Shown here piece after piece: positions 8,311 to 16,409 of a stretch of 34,541 nt of DNA. Location of the stretch: positions 1-34,541 of the forward strand of contig LCAT01000014.1 in NCBI GenBank assembly GCA_000996695.1, written 5' to 3'. Both the position numbers and the translations under genes were made by a program. This DNA is from a candidate division TM6 bacterium GW2011_GWE2_41_16 (GTDB lineage Bacteria; Babelota; Babeliae; Babelales; Babelaceae). The notes under the pieces were generated by a model, which was given only the letters and a program-made list of their open reading frames with translations, was not told the DNA's origin and did not search any database. Position 1 is the stretch's first letter, and the number at the start of each line of letters is the position of its first letter.

Positions 8311-8988
8311 ATGTTTTTTTCACAAAAGTGTTTTTTGAGTGTGTGTGTTGCATGCATATCACTATCTTCGTGCACGTATGGTTTATCGCCTTTTGATCGA
8401 ACTATGTATGAAGTTTTGCGAATTGAGCGTGATCAGCTTAAAAACATCAATGAAGTTTTGACTAATAAAGTGGCTGAACTTACCAAACAAAATCGTTATG
8501 GAAGCCCCGCGCAAACTGCGCTTGCAATAACACTTATAGGATACAGTTTCAGCAATATAGTGTTGTTATTTGTGAACAACCAGCTTTTGGATCCTACGCT
8601 ATGGTCTTTTTGGATGCGAGATTTTTCAAACGAAGAACTTTTTGGTCTCAAAGATGAGATTGTGCGGCGATTGATACAAGATATAGCGGCACGTTATGAT
8701 TCGGGTTCTTTCGATACTGTTGATACGATTTCTTTGCATAAAATGCATGAAGTTGTGCATGCATTTGAAAAAGATTGTGTATCTGAACGCAAAATGCTTG
8801 AATCATACCGAACTTTTACTTTGTGTCTCAAAAAGGTGCCTTATGCCGAGTGGCTTTTTTTTGTTGATCCGGGTATTTACGAGCAGATTGAAGTACGCCT
8901 TGAACGCTTGAGTTTTTGCCAAAGTCTTATTTCGGAAGCGTTGAGCGTGCAGTGTGCAAAGATATCCACAGACACAAAACAATTATAA
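8311..8988 (+). CDS. Putative lipoprotein of unknown function
   Basis: This 225-residue protein has GGGGG seven bases before its ATG. Residues 1-20 form a signal peptide ending in the lipobox L-S-S-C, with Cys21 as the lipidation candidate; the lspA and lgt genes in this window would process it. A short coiled coil follows (about 38-65), then a hydrophobic stretch at about 70-92 that could be a membrane helix or buried core, and a mainly helical C-terminal part. No family is recognised. Only 12 bases separate its stop from the Nudix gene, so the two are probably co-transcribed. Confidence 0.85.
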   Translation: MFFSQKCFLSVCVACISLSSCTYGLSPFDRTMYEVLRIERDQLKNINEVLTNKVAELTKQNRYGSPAQTALAITLIGYSFSNIVLLFVNNQLLDPTLWSFWMRDFSNEELFGLKDEIVRRLIQDIAARYDSGSFDTVDTISLHKMHEVVHAFEKDCVSERKMLESYRTFTLCLKKVPYAEWLFFVDPGIYEQIEVRLERLSFCQSLISEALSVQCAKISTDTKQL

Positions 8989-9000
8989 AGGACCAGCTCA

Positions 9001-9429
9001 ATGAAACATGAAATTTCAGCAGGAGCAGTAGTTTACGCTTATAAACATACCACCTGTTATTATTTGTTATTGTTGTATGAAAGCGGCTATTGGGGATTTG
9101 TTAAAGGAAAATCCGAGTCTGGAGAAACGCTTGAACAAACAGCTGTGCGCGAAATTGCTGAAGAAACAGGTCTGAGCGTGAACTTGGATACGTCCATTTC
9201 GCATGATATTACGTATATATACACCAATCCACACGGAGAAAAGGTGCACAAAATTGTGCACCTTTTCGTGGCCAAGGTTCCTCAAAAAATTGCTGATTTG
9301 CCTGTGGTTACACTATCACATGAACATCGTGGTTACGGATGGTTTACGCATCGTGAGGCTCTTGCCATGTTGACCCACGAGGCTTCTCGATCAGCATTTT
9401 CGGACATTCAACAGCGTCTTCAGGCTTAG
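9001..9429 (+). CDS. Nudix hydrolase, Ap4A-hydrolase-like
   Basis: The protein has 142 residues, with AAAGGA seven bases upstream of the ATG. The complete Nudix box G-x5-E-x7-R-E-U-x-E-E-x-G-U spans residues 36-58 (Gly36, Glu42, Arg50, Glu51, Glu54, Glu55, Gly57), so the metal-binding glutamates are intact. The preceding WGFVKGKSESGE and the short single-domain length resemble asymmetrical bis(5'-nucleosyl)-tetraphosphatases, which cleave Ap4A to ATP and AMP; the exact substrate cannot be fixed from sequence. It is cytoplasmic, with no signal. Its last 86 bases overlap the end of the convergent gene at 9344. It probably shares a transcript with the upstream lipoprotein gene. Confidence 0.93.
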   Translation: MKHEISAGAVVYAYKHTTCYYLLLLYESGYWGFVKGKSESGETLEQTAVREIAEETGLSVNLDTSISHDITYIYTNPHGEKVHKIVHLFVAKVPQKIADLPVVTLSHEHRGYGWFTHREALAMLTHEASRSAFSDIQQRLQA

Positions 9430-9835
9430 AGCTCTGCCCTCCAAAGGCGAATACGTGAAGCATTTGGGAACGAGGTCCTTGACCCCATGACATAAGCCCC
9501 TTGTCTGCCAGCCAAAGCTTTAGCGACGGCTGGAGCTTTTCGTCATGTAGGCCCTCAAGTGAGTTAAGCACCATCTGTGCGCTTTGAGTTGATCGTGATG
9601 CAATTTCAACGATGTGTGAGATGTTATTTACAATGCCTGCAAGCGCATGCAGCTGTGCCTCTTTGTCGCCGTTTTGTGCAGCAAACTCAAGAGAGTGTGC
9701 AACTATTCCAAAAAATTGGGTGATCACTTCTTGGGCTGAGGCCTCTGGTTTAGGGGTTGCTGAGCGTGAGGCTGCATGGGCAAAGCAAGCCATGCTCAAA
9801 CATATAACAAAACTACTTATATGAGCATAATGCAT
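9344..9835 (-). CDS. Small secreted protein of unknown function
   Basis: The protein has 163 residues from ATG 9835, which has AAAGGAG eight bases upstream; the ribosome site overlaps the stop of the four-Cache gene, so the two are likely translationally coupled. Residues 1-22 are a clear signal peptide with an AHA cleavage site (…CFAHA|ASRS). The mature protein looks helical with no recognised domain. The reading frame runs 86 bases into the Nudix gene on the opposite strand. The last 28 or so residues are therefore encoded by sequence constrained by another protein, which suggests an original stop was lost. Confidence 0.8.
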   Translation of the reverse strand: MHYAHISSFVICLSMACFAHAASRSATPKPEASAQEVITQFFGIVAHSLEFAAQNGDKEAQLHALAGIVNNISHIVEIASRSTQSAQMVLNSLEGLHDEKLQPSLKLWLADKGLMSWGQGPRSQMLHVFAFGGQSSKPEDAVECPKMLIEKPRGSTWQEPHDA

Positions 9836-9848
9836 GTGTAATTCTCCT

Positions 9849-11705
9849 TTACATGCGGTATGAAACAGCAATGATATAACTTTGTTCGGCAGTAGAAGTT
9901 TTTTTTGATTTCTCTCGGCCGTTGAGTTTATTTGAAGTTTCGCTTATACCACGTGTCACACGTTTTACGTATGTGCGTGTGAACCCGCTTGCATCTTGAT
10001 AATCAACCCAGCCTCCACCGCGGCTTACCACGCGCATGTCATCAAACAATGCTTTTCCGCGTTTATTTTTGACTGTTTTTACATCTGTCCAGATGAGGTC
10101 TTTATTCACGCCGGATATTAGGCAAATGCCATCTTCGCTATAGACAGAAACAAACAGATCGCCATGAATGAAATCTGAGGGCATTTCTGAAAATCTAGTA
10201 AACGACTCGTCTATGGGATGATTTTTAAAAAAAGATTCAGCTTTTTTAGCAAGCGCTTCTACGCTGCGTTCTTTGGATATAGGCCAAAAACTTGATCCAA
10301 CAATAAGCTCTCCTTCGGGTGTTTCGACAAGTTGTACAAAAGCGTCTGCATATGCTCGACGATTAACAAACCCGAACCAGCCACTTTTTTGTGTGACTGC
10401 GATATCGATAATTTTTTTGGTAATAAAATTACCGTCGGCATCCTTGGAATTTATAAGATTTTGCCCAATAAAAATAGGATTTTGACCATCAGCAAGCATG
10501 ACACCGTCAGGACGATATGCAAATACGGTCAATGGTCCTTCGATAAAACCGGCATCACGTGTCGTAAAATCGCGTAATGCATTTGTGAATCCTGCACTAC
10601 GAATATGAGCAACTGCTTTATGAACGAATGCTTGTACCTGTTCGTGGTTGATAAACGGATAATATCCTGCACCAAAAATGAATGATTCTTTTGAGATAGG
10701 ATCTTCCATTTTTTCAACGTATGCTCGTTTTATTGCGCCGTTTTCTATGTATTCTATCCAACCTTTTCCGGCATCCTTAACCAATTTAATCATTTCTTTA
10801 TTGCGGTATTGACCATTTGAGTCTTGCCAGTTGAGAAGGTCTTGTCCGATCATTGCCGGGTTATTTCCATGAGCCTTGCACTCACCCAACATGTTATATG
10901 CCCACAGATAAATATCGCCACGTACAAATGCTCCCATAGGGTTTGATATTTGTTCAAATGCAGCGCGTGCACTTTTTTGTTGAGCGAGATTAATAGCCGC
11001 TTTAACGAGTTGCTCAGCAATAAATTCGCCCGTTTCTGGATAAAAACTTGCGCCAATGATATACGTTTGTTTGTCTTTTTTTGTTGTTTTGACATATGAG
11101 TATGCAAGTGCATTTTTCCATGTATTGCTTATCCATAAGCCTTTTTCCCCTGCCTCGCGCATTCGCTCGATGAAAGGCTCCCCCTCTTCTCCTTTTTTTA
11201 CAAAATTTTTCCAGATTGCCCAGGAGTCATTGTCATAGCGGTAGCAGATACCCGAATCAGAGAAAACAAAAAGACTTATACCGCCCAGGTTCCACTGTTG
11301 ATCGCTGCCAAACGATTTGCATGTATATGATAGGGTGTGTTTTTTCAAAAAGGCTACTGCATTGTTAACCATTTTTTCCATCTGAACCATTTTTGCTTTA
11401 AGTATTTCATTGATCTGTTCGTTTGAAATGGTACGTATGGTAATGCCAGTTTCTTTCGACTCTTTTTCTAAATTTGCTGGTGCTTCTGTATCAACAGCAG
11501 TTTGAGTACTATCATCCTCAGCCTGAGTATCCTTGTCTTCATCTTCAATTATTGTAGCCTCAGAATTTTCTTCCTCCTGGATAGGCTGGTTTTTGAGTGC
11601 AGCAATTTTGGTTAGGGCAGAAGCTTTTGCTGGTTTATCTGCAGCAAACCCTGGTATATACACCATGAGCAATAGCGCTATGGCATAGGTGAAAAATTGT
11701 TTCAT
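9849..11705 (-). CDS. Secreted protein with four tandem single-Cache domains
   Basis: The protein has 618 residues; AAGGAGG sits nine bases before ATG 11705. A signal peptide (residues 1-21, …YIPGFA|ADKP) is followed by an acidic low-complexity stretch (about 45-85). Four repeats of about 120-130 residues are centred near 140, 262, 392 and 513. Each has a helix, then GD-x-Y/F-V-x-x-Y or equivalent, a DG-x-x-L/C turn, NP-x-x-IGQ-NL in copies 2 and 3, a GWI/GWV-x-Y strand, and YVxKxE followed by YIIGASF or FIFGAGY. This is the layout of sCache_2-type ligand-binding domains. Cache domains normally form the extracellular sensor of chemoreceptors and kinases; here no membrane helix or signalling domain follows, so the protein should be free in the periplasm or outside. 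Ligand unknown. It forms an operon with the gene at 9344. Confidence 0.9.
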   Translation of the reverse strand: MKQFFTYAIALLLMVYIPGFAADKPAKASALTKIAALKNQPIQEEENSEATIIEDEDKDTQAEDDSTQTAVDTEAPANLEKESKETGITIRTISNEQINEILKAKMVQMEKMVNNAVAFLKKHTLSYTCKSFGSDQQWNLGGISLFVFSDSGICYRYDNDSWAIWKNFVKKGEEGEPFIERMREAGEKGLWISNTWKNALAYSYVKTTKKDKQTYIIGASFYPETGEFIAEQLVKAAINLAQQKSARAAFEQISNPMGAFVRGDIYLWAYNMLGECKAHGNNPAMIGQDLLNWQDSNGQYRNKEMIKLVKDAGKGWIEYIENGAIKRAYVEKMEDPISKESFIFGAGYYPFINHEQVQAFVHKAVAHIRSAGFTNALRDFTTRDAGFIEGPLTVFAYRPDGVMLADGQNPIFIGQNLINSKDADGNFITKKIIDIAVTQKSGWFGFVNRRAYADAFVQLVETPEGELIVGSSFWPISKERSVEALAKKAESFFKNHPIDESFTRFSEMPSDFIHGDLFVSVYSEDGICLISGVNKDLIWTDVKTVKNKRGKALFDDMRVVSRGGGWVDYQDASGFTRTYVKRVTRGISETSNKLNGREKSKKTSTAEQSYIIAVSYRM

Positions 11706-11843
11706 ACGTCAGTTCCTCCTTTAAAACGAATATGTAAAAAAAATAGTTTCTGGTATCGAACTCGACTCTAACAAAAAGACTACACATTCGTACACCGTCT
11801 TGTTTTTCTTGCGTGACATGGAGAACCAAGATGCTCCAAGGGA

Positions 11844-11872
11844 TTGAAAAAAAATATGGTATCTGTTACACT
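11844..11872 (+). promoter_or_regulatory. Putative sigma-70-type promoter
   Basis: TTGAAA at 11844-11849 and TACACT at 11867-11872 are separated by 17 bases and lie 49 bases upstream of the ATG at 11921. Match to consensus is five of six and four of six. Confidence 0.4.
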
Positions 11873-11920
11873 TTTTTTAGTACCAATAGAAAAATATATT
11901 TAAATCAGAAGGATTTATAC

Positions 11921-12544
11921 ATGTTGTTATCAAAAAAATATACCTGTATGTTTTCACTTGCGATGGCATGTTCATGCCTGATCAGCTCGGCAGTTGTTCC
12001 TGCTATTGTAACTCAAAAAGTTTCTCAAAAAATGGTTGTTTCTGCCGCACAAAAATTTGTACAAGCAGCACGTCGACTTGACGCTCGCATTGGTACACAT
12101 GTTGTTTCGCCAGTTGCGAATGCTTTTGTAAATTTCAAAGATGGTGCAGTGATTGCATGCATGAACACCAAAGATCTTGCAAATTTGTATCGTAGTGAAG
12201 TGCTTATGGCTACCGGCGCGTTAGTGGTAATAGGCGGATGCGCAGGTTTAGTGGTATGGAAAAAGATACATGAAAAAAAATTAGCTCAAGATTATCGTGT
12301 GTGGTCAGCTTCAAACACAGTTCGTGATAATAATTATGAAGTTGATTGGGAAAATTTTTTGAACTGGCGTCATGAAAATAAGCGCGAAAGCCGCGAAAGC
12401 TTTGTAGAAAAATGCTGTCACTATTTGCCCGTACATTTTAACGAGCCACAAGGTACGAAATCACGTATGCGTTTAAAAGTTGTGCCACCTGTACCTGCAG
12501 TGCCACATCAATATGCTGCATGGAATGATGAAATAAGAGAATAG
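11921..12544 (+). CDS. Secreted or membrane protein of unknown function
   Basis: The protein has 207 residues from ATG 11921, with AAGGA nine bases upstream; an open frame reaching back to 11813 has no supporting site. The N-terminus is a signal-type segment (MLLSKKYTCMFSLAMACSCL). A second hydrophobic segment, Gly-rich, lies at about residues 96-114 and is followed by a basic patch (WKKIHEKK), as in a membrane helix with a cytoplasmic tail. The C-terminal part is polar. No family is recognised. The SP-plus-glycine-rich-helix layout is similar to the small proteins at 32299-34407. It ends just before a strong bidirectional terminator. Confidence 0.82.
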   Translation: MLLSKKYTCMFSLAMACSCLISSAVVPAIVTQKVSQKMVVSAAQKFVQAARRLDARIGTHVVSPVANAFVNFKDGAVIACMNTKDLANLYRSEVLMATGALVVIGGCAGLVVWKKIHEKKLAQDYRVWSASNTVRDNNYEVDWENFLNWRHENKRESRESFVEKCCHYLPVHFNEPQGTKSRMRLKVVPPVPAVPHQYAAWNDEIRE

Positions 12545-12568
12545 TAAGTCAAATTAGATTTGAAGTTT

Positions 12569-12623
12569 AACAAAAGAGAAGAAGCGCTTGGAATAAATTC
12601 CCAAGCGCTTCTTCTCTTTTGTT
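12569..12623. terminator. Bidirectional terminator with a 23-bp perfect stem
   Basis: The arms at 12569-12591 and 12601-12623 are perfectly complementary over 23 bases with a 9-base loop. The outer stem is A-rich on one side and T-rich on the other, so it provides a T-tract in both directions. It lies between the convergent genes ending at 12544 and 12670. Confidence 0.9.
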
Positions 12624-12669
12624 TTATAAGCACAAGCATGTACTGCTTGTGAGACACACTCTTGTGTGT

Positions 12670-13407
12670 TTAATTACTACGACGGTTATTGCCAACAAAA
12701 CGGAGCAAAAACAAGAACATATTAATAAAGTCGAGGTACAAAGTTAGTGCGCCGAGGACTGCTACGCTTTTAATCGGAGCATGGTCGCTACCTGACTCGA
12801 GGTACTCGCCATCCTGAAAGACTGAGCGTTGGTAGGTGGACACACCTTCTGCAAGTTTTAAAAGCTTTTGCATGTCATACGCTGTCAAGGCTGAGAACAC
12901 GCATACACCAATAATCGAAATTACATAGTCAAACGCACCGCTGCGTAAGAACATGTTAACAAGCATGGCTATGATCAGTCCCCATACAAACATGCTTGCA
13001 ATCGATCCAAGCGATGTGAGATCACGCTTAGTGACCATGCCATAAAGCGCCATCGATAAGAACAGTGCTGCCGTAATAAAGAATGTTGATACGATCGATG
13101 TCATGGTGTACACCGCAAAAATTGATGAGAGTGTAAGTCCATTCAGGGCTGCGAAAAGAGCGAACATGGTCAATGCACGCGTGTATGAGAAACTGCGGAC
13201 CGCGCTCGAGAGTGCGATAACAAGGCCCAGCTCGGCAAGAAAAATAGTAAAAAAGACCCAAGGAGATGATATCGCTTTCATGAGCGCTGGTGTATTAAAC
13301 ACCGCAAAAGCGATGGTTCCGCTCAATGCAAGCGCTGCACTCATCCACAAAAAAGTGCGCTGCATAAAAGTCTGTATCGCTGCGACTGAGGTTGACTGTG
13401 TATTCAT
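12670..13407 (-). CDS. Bax inhibitor-1 (BI-1/YccA) family membrane protein
   Basis: The 245-residue protein starts at ATG 13407, where AAAGGA lies nine bases upstream; an ATG at 13416 abuts that site and is unlikely. About seven hydrophobic helices fill the protein, and the closing ALTLYLDFINMFLFLLRF is the characteristic last-helix signature of the BI-1 family (LYLDFINLFL in bacterial members). Bacterial members such as YbhL and YccA are inner-membrane proteins; YccA modulates FtsH and some members act as pH-sensitive calcium leaks, but the role here is not fixed by sequence. Length is typical. Divergent from the gene at 13594. Confidence 0.92.
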   Translation of the reverse strand: MNTQSTSVAAIQTFMQRTFLWMSAALALSGTIAFAVFNTPALMKAISSPWVFFTIFLAELGLVIALSSAVRSFSYTRALTMFALFAALNGLTLSSIFAVYTMTSIVSTFFITAALFLSMALYGMVTKRDLTSLGSIASMFVWGLIIAMLVNMFLRSGAFDYVISIIGVCVFSALTAYDMQKLLKLAEGVSTYQRSVFQDGEYLESGSDHAPIKSVAVLGALTLYLDFINMFLFLLRFVGNNRRSN

Positions 13408-13593
13408 AAAAGGCATTCCTTTCTTTTCAAATAGAATATGGTGTATGGTTGTCGTAGAAAATTTTATGGCAATCGCTGTTTTTGATAATACGCACACAAA
13501 GTCACTGGTGAACTGGTGTCTTGCGCCATAGTGTATCAAAGTTTTTGTAGGACATTGAGTTTTATGTTTATGTTAAAAAAATTGGAGGCAGGG

Positions 13594-14325
13594 ATGAAAA
13601 AAACATATTCGGCGTGGTACAAATCTTCATGGATGACCACCGCTTTGGTGTGCATGGGAGGTTTACTCTCCATTCAGTCTAGCAAAAACTCAGATATTGT
13701 CACCGACAACAAGCCGAGGATCAATTTTGCGGGAGAGCTGATCACTATCTTGGGCGAAAAGCTGCAAGTGGAGAATTGCACCATCGGAGGGTTATATCGC
13801 CAAATACCGGTGTATGCCTTACCCAAGGACGCTGATATCGATCCGGTTATCGATACGACGTTCATCGATCTTGATCAAGTAAAACAGATACGTACGCCAT
13901 TTGATGATGGTTCAAAGCCTCAAAGCTATACCTTCAAAAAACGTCCATTCAACGAAATTATTGTTATCATGAACAATGATGCAAAATCGGAGCATCACTA
14001 CATCCTTGAAGCTACGCGCAAGTTTATGTGTCAGGTGATAGACGGTGACAAGCGTCTTGATCGCGAGATGTCCTTTTTGGCGCTTAAGAGTATTACGATA
14101 ACCTCATTCAAAAAGCATGAGGATCAATACACGCAAAAACTCGAGAACCAAAAGCACTCGGCGGCTAAAGCTGCTACCTGTAGCAAGGCGCTTGATACGA
14201 TCAAGGAGCTGGAATCTGGTCCTCAAAATAAAGAGATGGCAGATAAACTAAATAGTCTCAAAAATTCTGTGTGCTTGCTTTGCCAAGACGGTGTGCCGCA
14301 GCAGCCCACGTGCCCTATAAAATAA
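13594..14325 (+). CDS. Exported or anchored protein of unknown function
   Basis: The protein has 243 residues from ATG 13594, directly preceded by GGAGG at five bases. Upstream in-frame starts (13516, 13564, 13570) lack such a site. Residues 1-14 are basic and residues 15-30 hydrophobic (WMTTALVCMGGLLSI), a signal peptide or anchor. The middle contains a short beta-rich segment (FNEIIVIMNNDAKSEHHYIL). The C-terminal part is Lys-rich helix ending with a cluster of Cys (CLLCQDG…PTCPIK). No family is recognised. Confidence 0.8.
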   Translation: MKKTYSAWYKSSWMTTALVCMGGLLSIQSSKNSDIVTDNKPRINFAGELITILGEKLQVENCTIGGLYRQIPVYALPKDADIDPVIDTTFIDLDQVKQIRTPFDDGSKPQSYTFKKRPFNEIIVIMNNDAKSEHHYILEATRKFMCQVIDGDKRLDREMSFLALKSITITSFKKHEDQYTQKLENQKHSAAKAATCSKALDTIKELESGPQNKEMADKLNSLKNSVCLLCQDGVPQQPTCPIK

Positions 14326-14339
14326 CCGCTGTTTTTTTT

Positions 14340-14378
14340 GTATGCTTCTTGCGGTTACACAATGTGCAAGAAGCATAC
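14340..14378. other. Long inverted repeat after the gene at 13594
   Basis: GTATGCTTCTTGC at 14340-14352 and GCAAGAAGCATAC at 14366-14378 form a perfect 13-bp stem with a 13-base loop, 15 bases past the stop. The T-run precedes rather than follows the stem, so it is not a textbook terminator. It may protect the 3' end or act in the leader of murB. Confidence 0.55.
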
Positions 14379-14462
14379 GTATATAATTACGGACTTCTTT
14401 TTTATGACGTCCTTGTTACACTCAAAAATATAATACTCCAAAACAGTTTTTAAGGACTACTC

Positions 14463-15407
14463 ATGAATATGCTTGAGAATATATCGCTTGCTGACAAGGT
14501 ATGGTTTTGTACCGGTGGCAAGGCGCGCTTTTTTGTAGAACCAAAAACGGCTGATGAGTTTGCCGCTGCTGTCAAATTTGCAACAGAAAAAGAGCTTGCG
14601 ATACACATGCTTGGGCTTGGTGCAAATACCTTGGTAAGCGATACGGGTTTTGATGGGCTTGTTATTCGACCGGCGCTTAAAACCATTTCGCAGCAAAAAA
14701 ATGGTGCAGATGTGTTTGTTACTGCTGGTGCAGGGGTGACCATTGAAGAACTTATAAACTGGGGTTTTGAGCATAACGTCGTTGGATTAGAAGAATTCTC
14801 AGGTATTCCCGGTACCATTGGCGGATCGGTGTTTATTAATATTCATTATTTTGACTGTGATCTTTCGCACATGGTGTATGCCGCAAAGCTCATGCATCGT
14901 AAAACCGGCGAACTGATCGATGTTGATCGCGAGTGGTTTGACTTTAAGTACGATTACTCTCGTTTACATGATGAGCCGTATGTGGTTGTAGAAGCGACTC
15001 TCAAACTTAAGGTTGCAACAGATATTGATGTTGCCTTTGCTCGTGGACGATCTGTTGAAATTATACGTCATCGAGCTCATCGATACCCAACGGTGCGCAC
15101 GTGTGGAAGCTTTTTCCAAAATTTTTCAGCACTTACGCCAGGACTTATAGAATTGAATGGTAAAAAAATTACTGCGGTTGCGTATTATCTTGATCAGCTT
15201 GGTTTAAAAGGCGCAGTTAAGGGTAAAGCGAGTGTGTCGACTAAACATGCGAACATGATAGTAACAGCTCCGGGTGCTACCTCGCAGGATGTTATTGATG
15301 TGGCGCAACACATGCAACAAAAAATGCGTGACGTGTACGGACTTACACCGCAGCCCGAATGCCAGTTTGTTGGCTTTAGCGAATACCCATTGTTTTTGAA
15401 CGTGTAA
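14463..15407 (+). CDS. murB: UDP-N-acetylenolpyruvoylglucosamine reductase (MurB)
   Basis: The protein has 314 residues, with AAGGA six bases before the ATG. MurB is a cytoplasmic FAD enzyme that reduces UDP-GlcNAc-enolpyruvate to UDP-MurNAc with NADPH in peptidoglycan synthesis. The FAD-binding part shows GLGANTLVSDTGFDGLVIR (about 51-69) and GIPGTIGG (about 118-125). The C-terminal domain has TCGSFFQNF, whose Ser corresponds to the catalytic proton donor, then LGLKGAVKGKASVSTKHAN, and PECQFVG near the end carrying the catalytic Glu. It stands alone, not in a mur cluster, between two genes of unknown function. Its presence implies the cell makes peptidoglycan. Confidence 0.96.
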   Translation: MNMLENISLADKVWFCTGGKARFFVEPKTADEFAAAVKFATEKELAIHMLGLGANTLVSDTGFDGLVIRPALKTISQQKNGADVFVTAGAGVTIEELINWGFEHNVVGLEEFSGIPGTIGGSVFINIHYFDCDLSHMVYAAKLMHRKTGELIDVDREWFDFKYDYSRLHDEPYVVVEATLKLKVATDIDVAFARGRSVEIIRHRAHRYPTVRTCGSFFQNFSALTPGLIELNGKKITAVAYYLDQLGLKGAVKGKASVSTKHANMIVTAPGATSQDVIDVAQHMQQKMRDVYGLTPQPECQFVGFSEYPLFLNV

Positions 15408-15483
15408 ATGGACAGAGCTCTATTGTTAACGTTAATTTCGGCCTAATCAACGTTAAAGCTAACCCGCCGTTACCCATATGATA

Positions 15484-15590
15484 TACCCAAGCGCTTCAAT
15501 ACTTCAGCGCTCGATTCCGTCTGTCTGGTATGGCCCAGATAATACGCACGGGCTTTTATCTGGACGCGGCGGTCAGGAGCCAGTTCTGAC
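15484..15590. repeat. Hairpin-rich repeat related to the insert at 6096-6148
   Basis: The block CCCAAGCGCTTCAATACTTC followed by AGCGCTCG and CTGGTATG parallels 6110-6151, where the arms read AGTACT instead of AGCGCT. Downstream are the hairpins CCAGATA/TATCTGG (15535-15563) and GTCAG/CTGAC (15572-15590). It lies in the 237-bp gap between murB and the convergent gene at 15645, which holds no gene. Confidence 0.6.
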
Positions 15591-15627
15591 ATATAACCTC
15601 AATGTGTATGTAACTATTTCAATGGGT

Positions 15628-15644
15628 CAAGGGCGTCGCCCTTG
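15628..15644 (-). terminator. Hairpin adjoining the stop of the gene at 15645
   Basis: CAAGGGCG and CGCCCTTG are separated by a single base and directly abut the stop codon. No T-run follows on the minus strand, so termination is uncertain; an RNA end-protecting hairpin is as likely. Confidence 0.35.
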
Positions 15645-16187
15645 TTAGAAAAAGAGCGGACAGAAGCCAAGAAGCGATGCAAGTGTGATGAGAATATGCC
15701 CATGCGCTGGCTGCTCTTGAAGCTCTTTTTGCTCGTATAAAAATATGCCCTTGTTACCGTGTTTAAGATCAAACTCAAAAACGGTAGGATTTTCGAGGCC
15801 TACTGCATGAGCCATCAGATCGATGTGTTCTTGGGTGTTTTTTTTGAGAGCGCTTGATGAGAACGTTTTTACTGATTTATTGAATCCTGATGCATCAAAT
15901 GCGCGGGCGATGCGATCGAATGACTCATCATGCACAGCAACACCTTCGAGATCGTTTGCATGGTAGCCAATGACCCCTCTGCAGCAGTCAAAATCGGGGT
16001 TATTAACAAAAAAGGCCGCCTTTTTGATGTCGCAACACTGTTTATCGCAAATGCGTGCCATGATGTAATCGGTTAATCTATCAGCGCGTGGCGTGTTCAG
16101 TAAGGTAAGAATTTCTGTGGGTAGTGAAAAAATAAGCGACATTTTTGCAGCGTCTATTCCGTGTGAGGTTGCTTCTGCGCGCTTCAT
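15645..16187 (-). CDS. Cytoplasmic protein of unknown function
   Basis: This protein has 180 residues; AGAGGA lies seven bases before ATG 16187. There is no signal peptide. A Cys-rich stretch (residues 47-70: C..QCC and DFDCC) sits in the first half, followed by a charged region with His and Asp residues (IGYHANDLEGVAVHDESFD). The C-terminus is hydrophobic (ILITLASLLGFCPLFF) and may be a tail anchor or a buried strand. I do not recognise the family. Codon use and the clear ribosome site support a real gene. It is convergent with murB. Confidence 0.75.
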   Translation of the reverse strand: MKRAEATSHGIDAAKMSLIFSLPTEILTLLNTPRADRLTDYIMARICDKQCCDIKKAAFFVNNPDFDCCRGVIGYHANDLEGVAVHDESFDRIARAFDASGFNKSVKTFSSSALKKNTQEHIDLMAHAVGLENPTVFEFDLKHGNKGIFLYEQKELQEQPAHGHILITLASLLGFCPLFF

Positions 16188-16409
16188 GAGACGATCCTCT
16201 TTTTTTTTGTAAAAATGAATTTTTGACTAATGAGCATTGAGCTCACGCTATCAGATGATTGGCTAAAAAAGCAAGCGCTTTTGAAAGACCATTTTTTTGT
16301 GTGATAGTCCCAGCCTTTTTTTATAATGTTGGGTTGTTTTAGCTTTGTGAGAGTATGCTCTTGCCGATCGGGAAAAAACTGTTTAATACTTTTTTTGAGG
16401 AGTTTTGCA

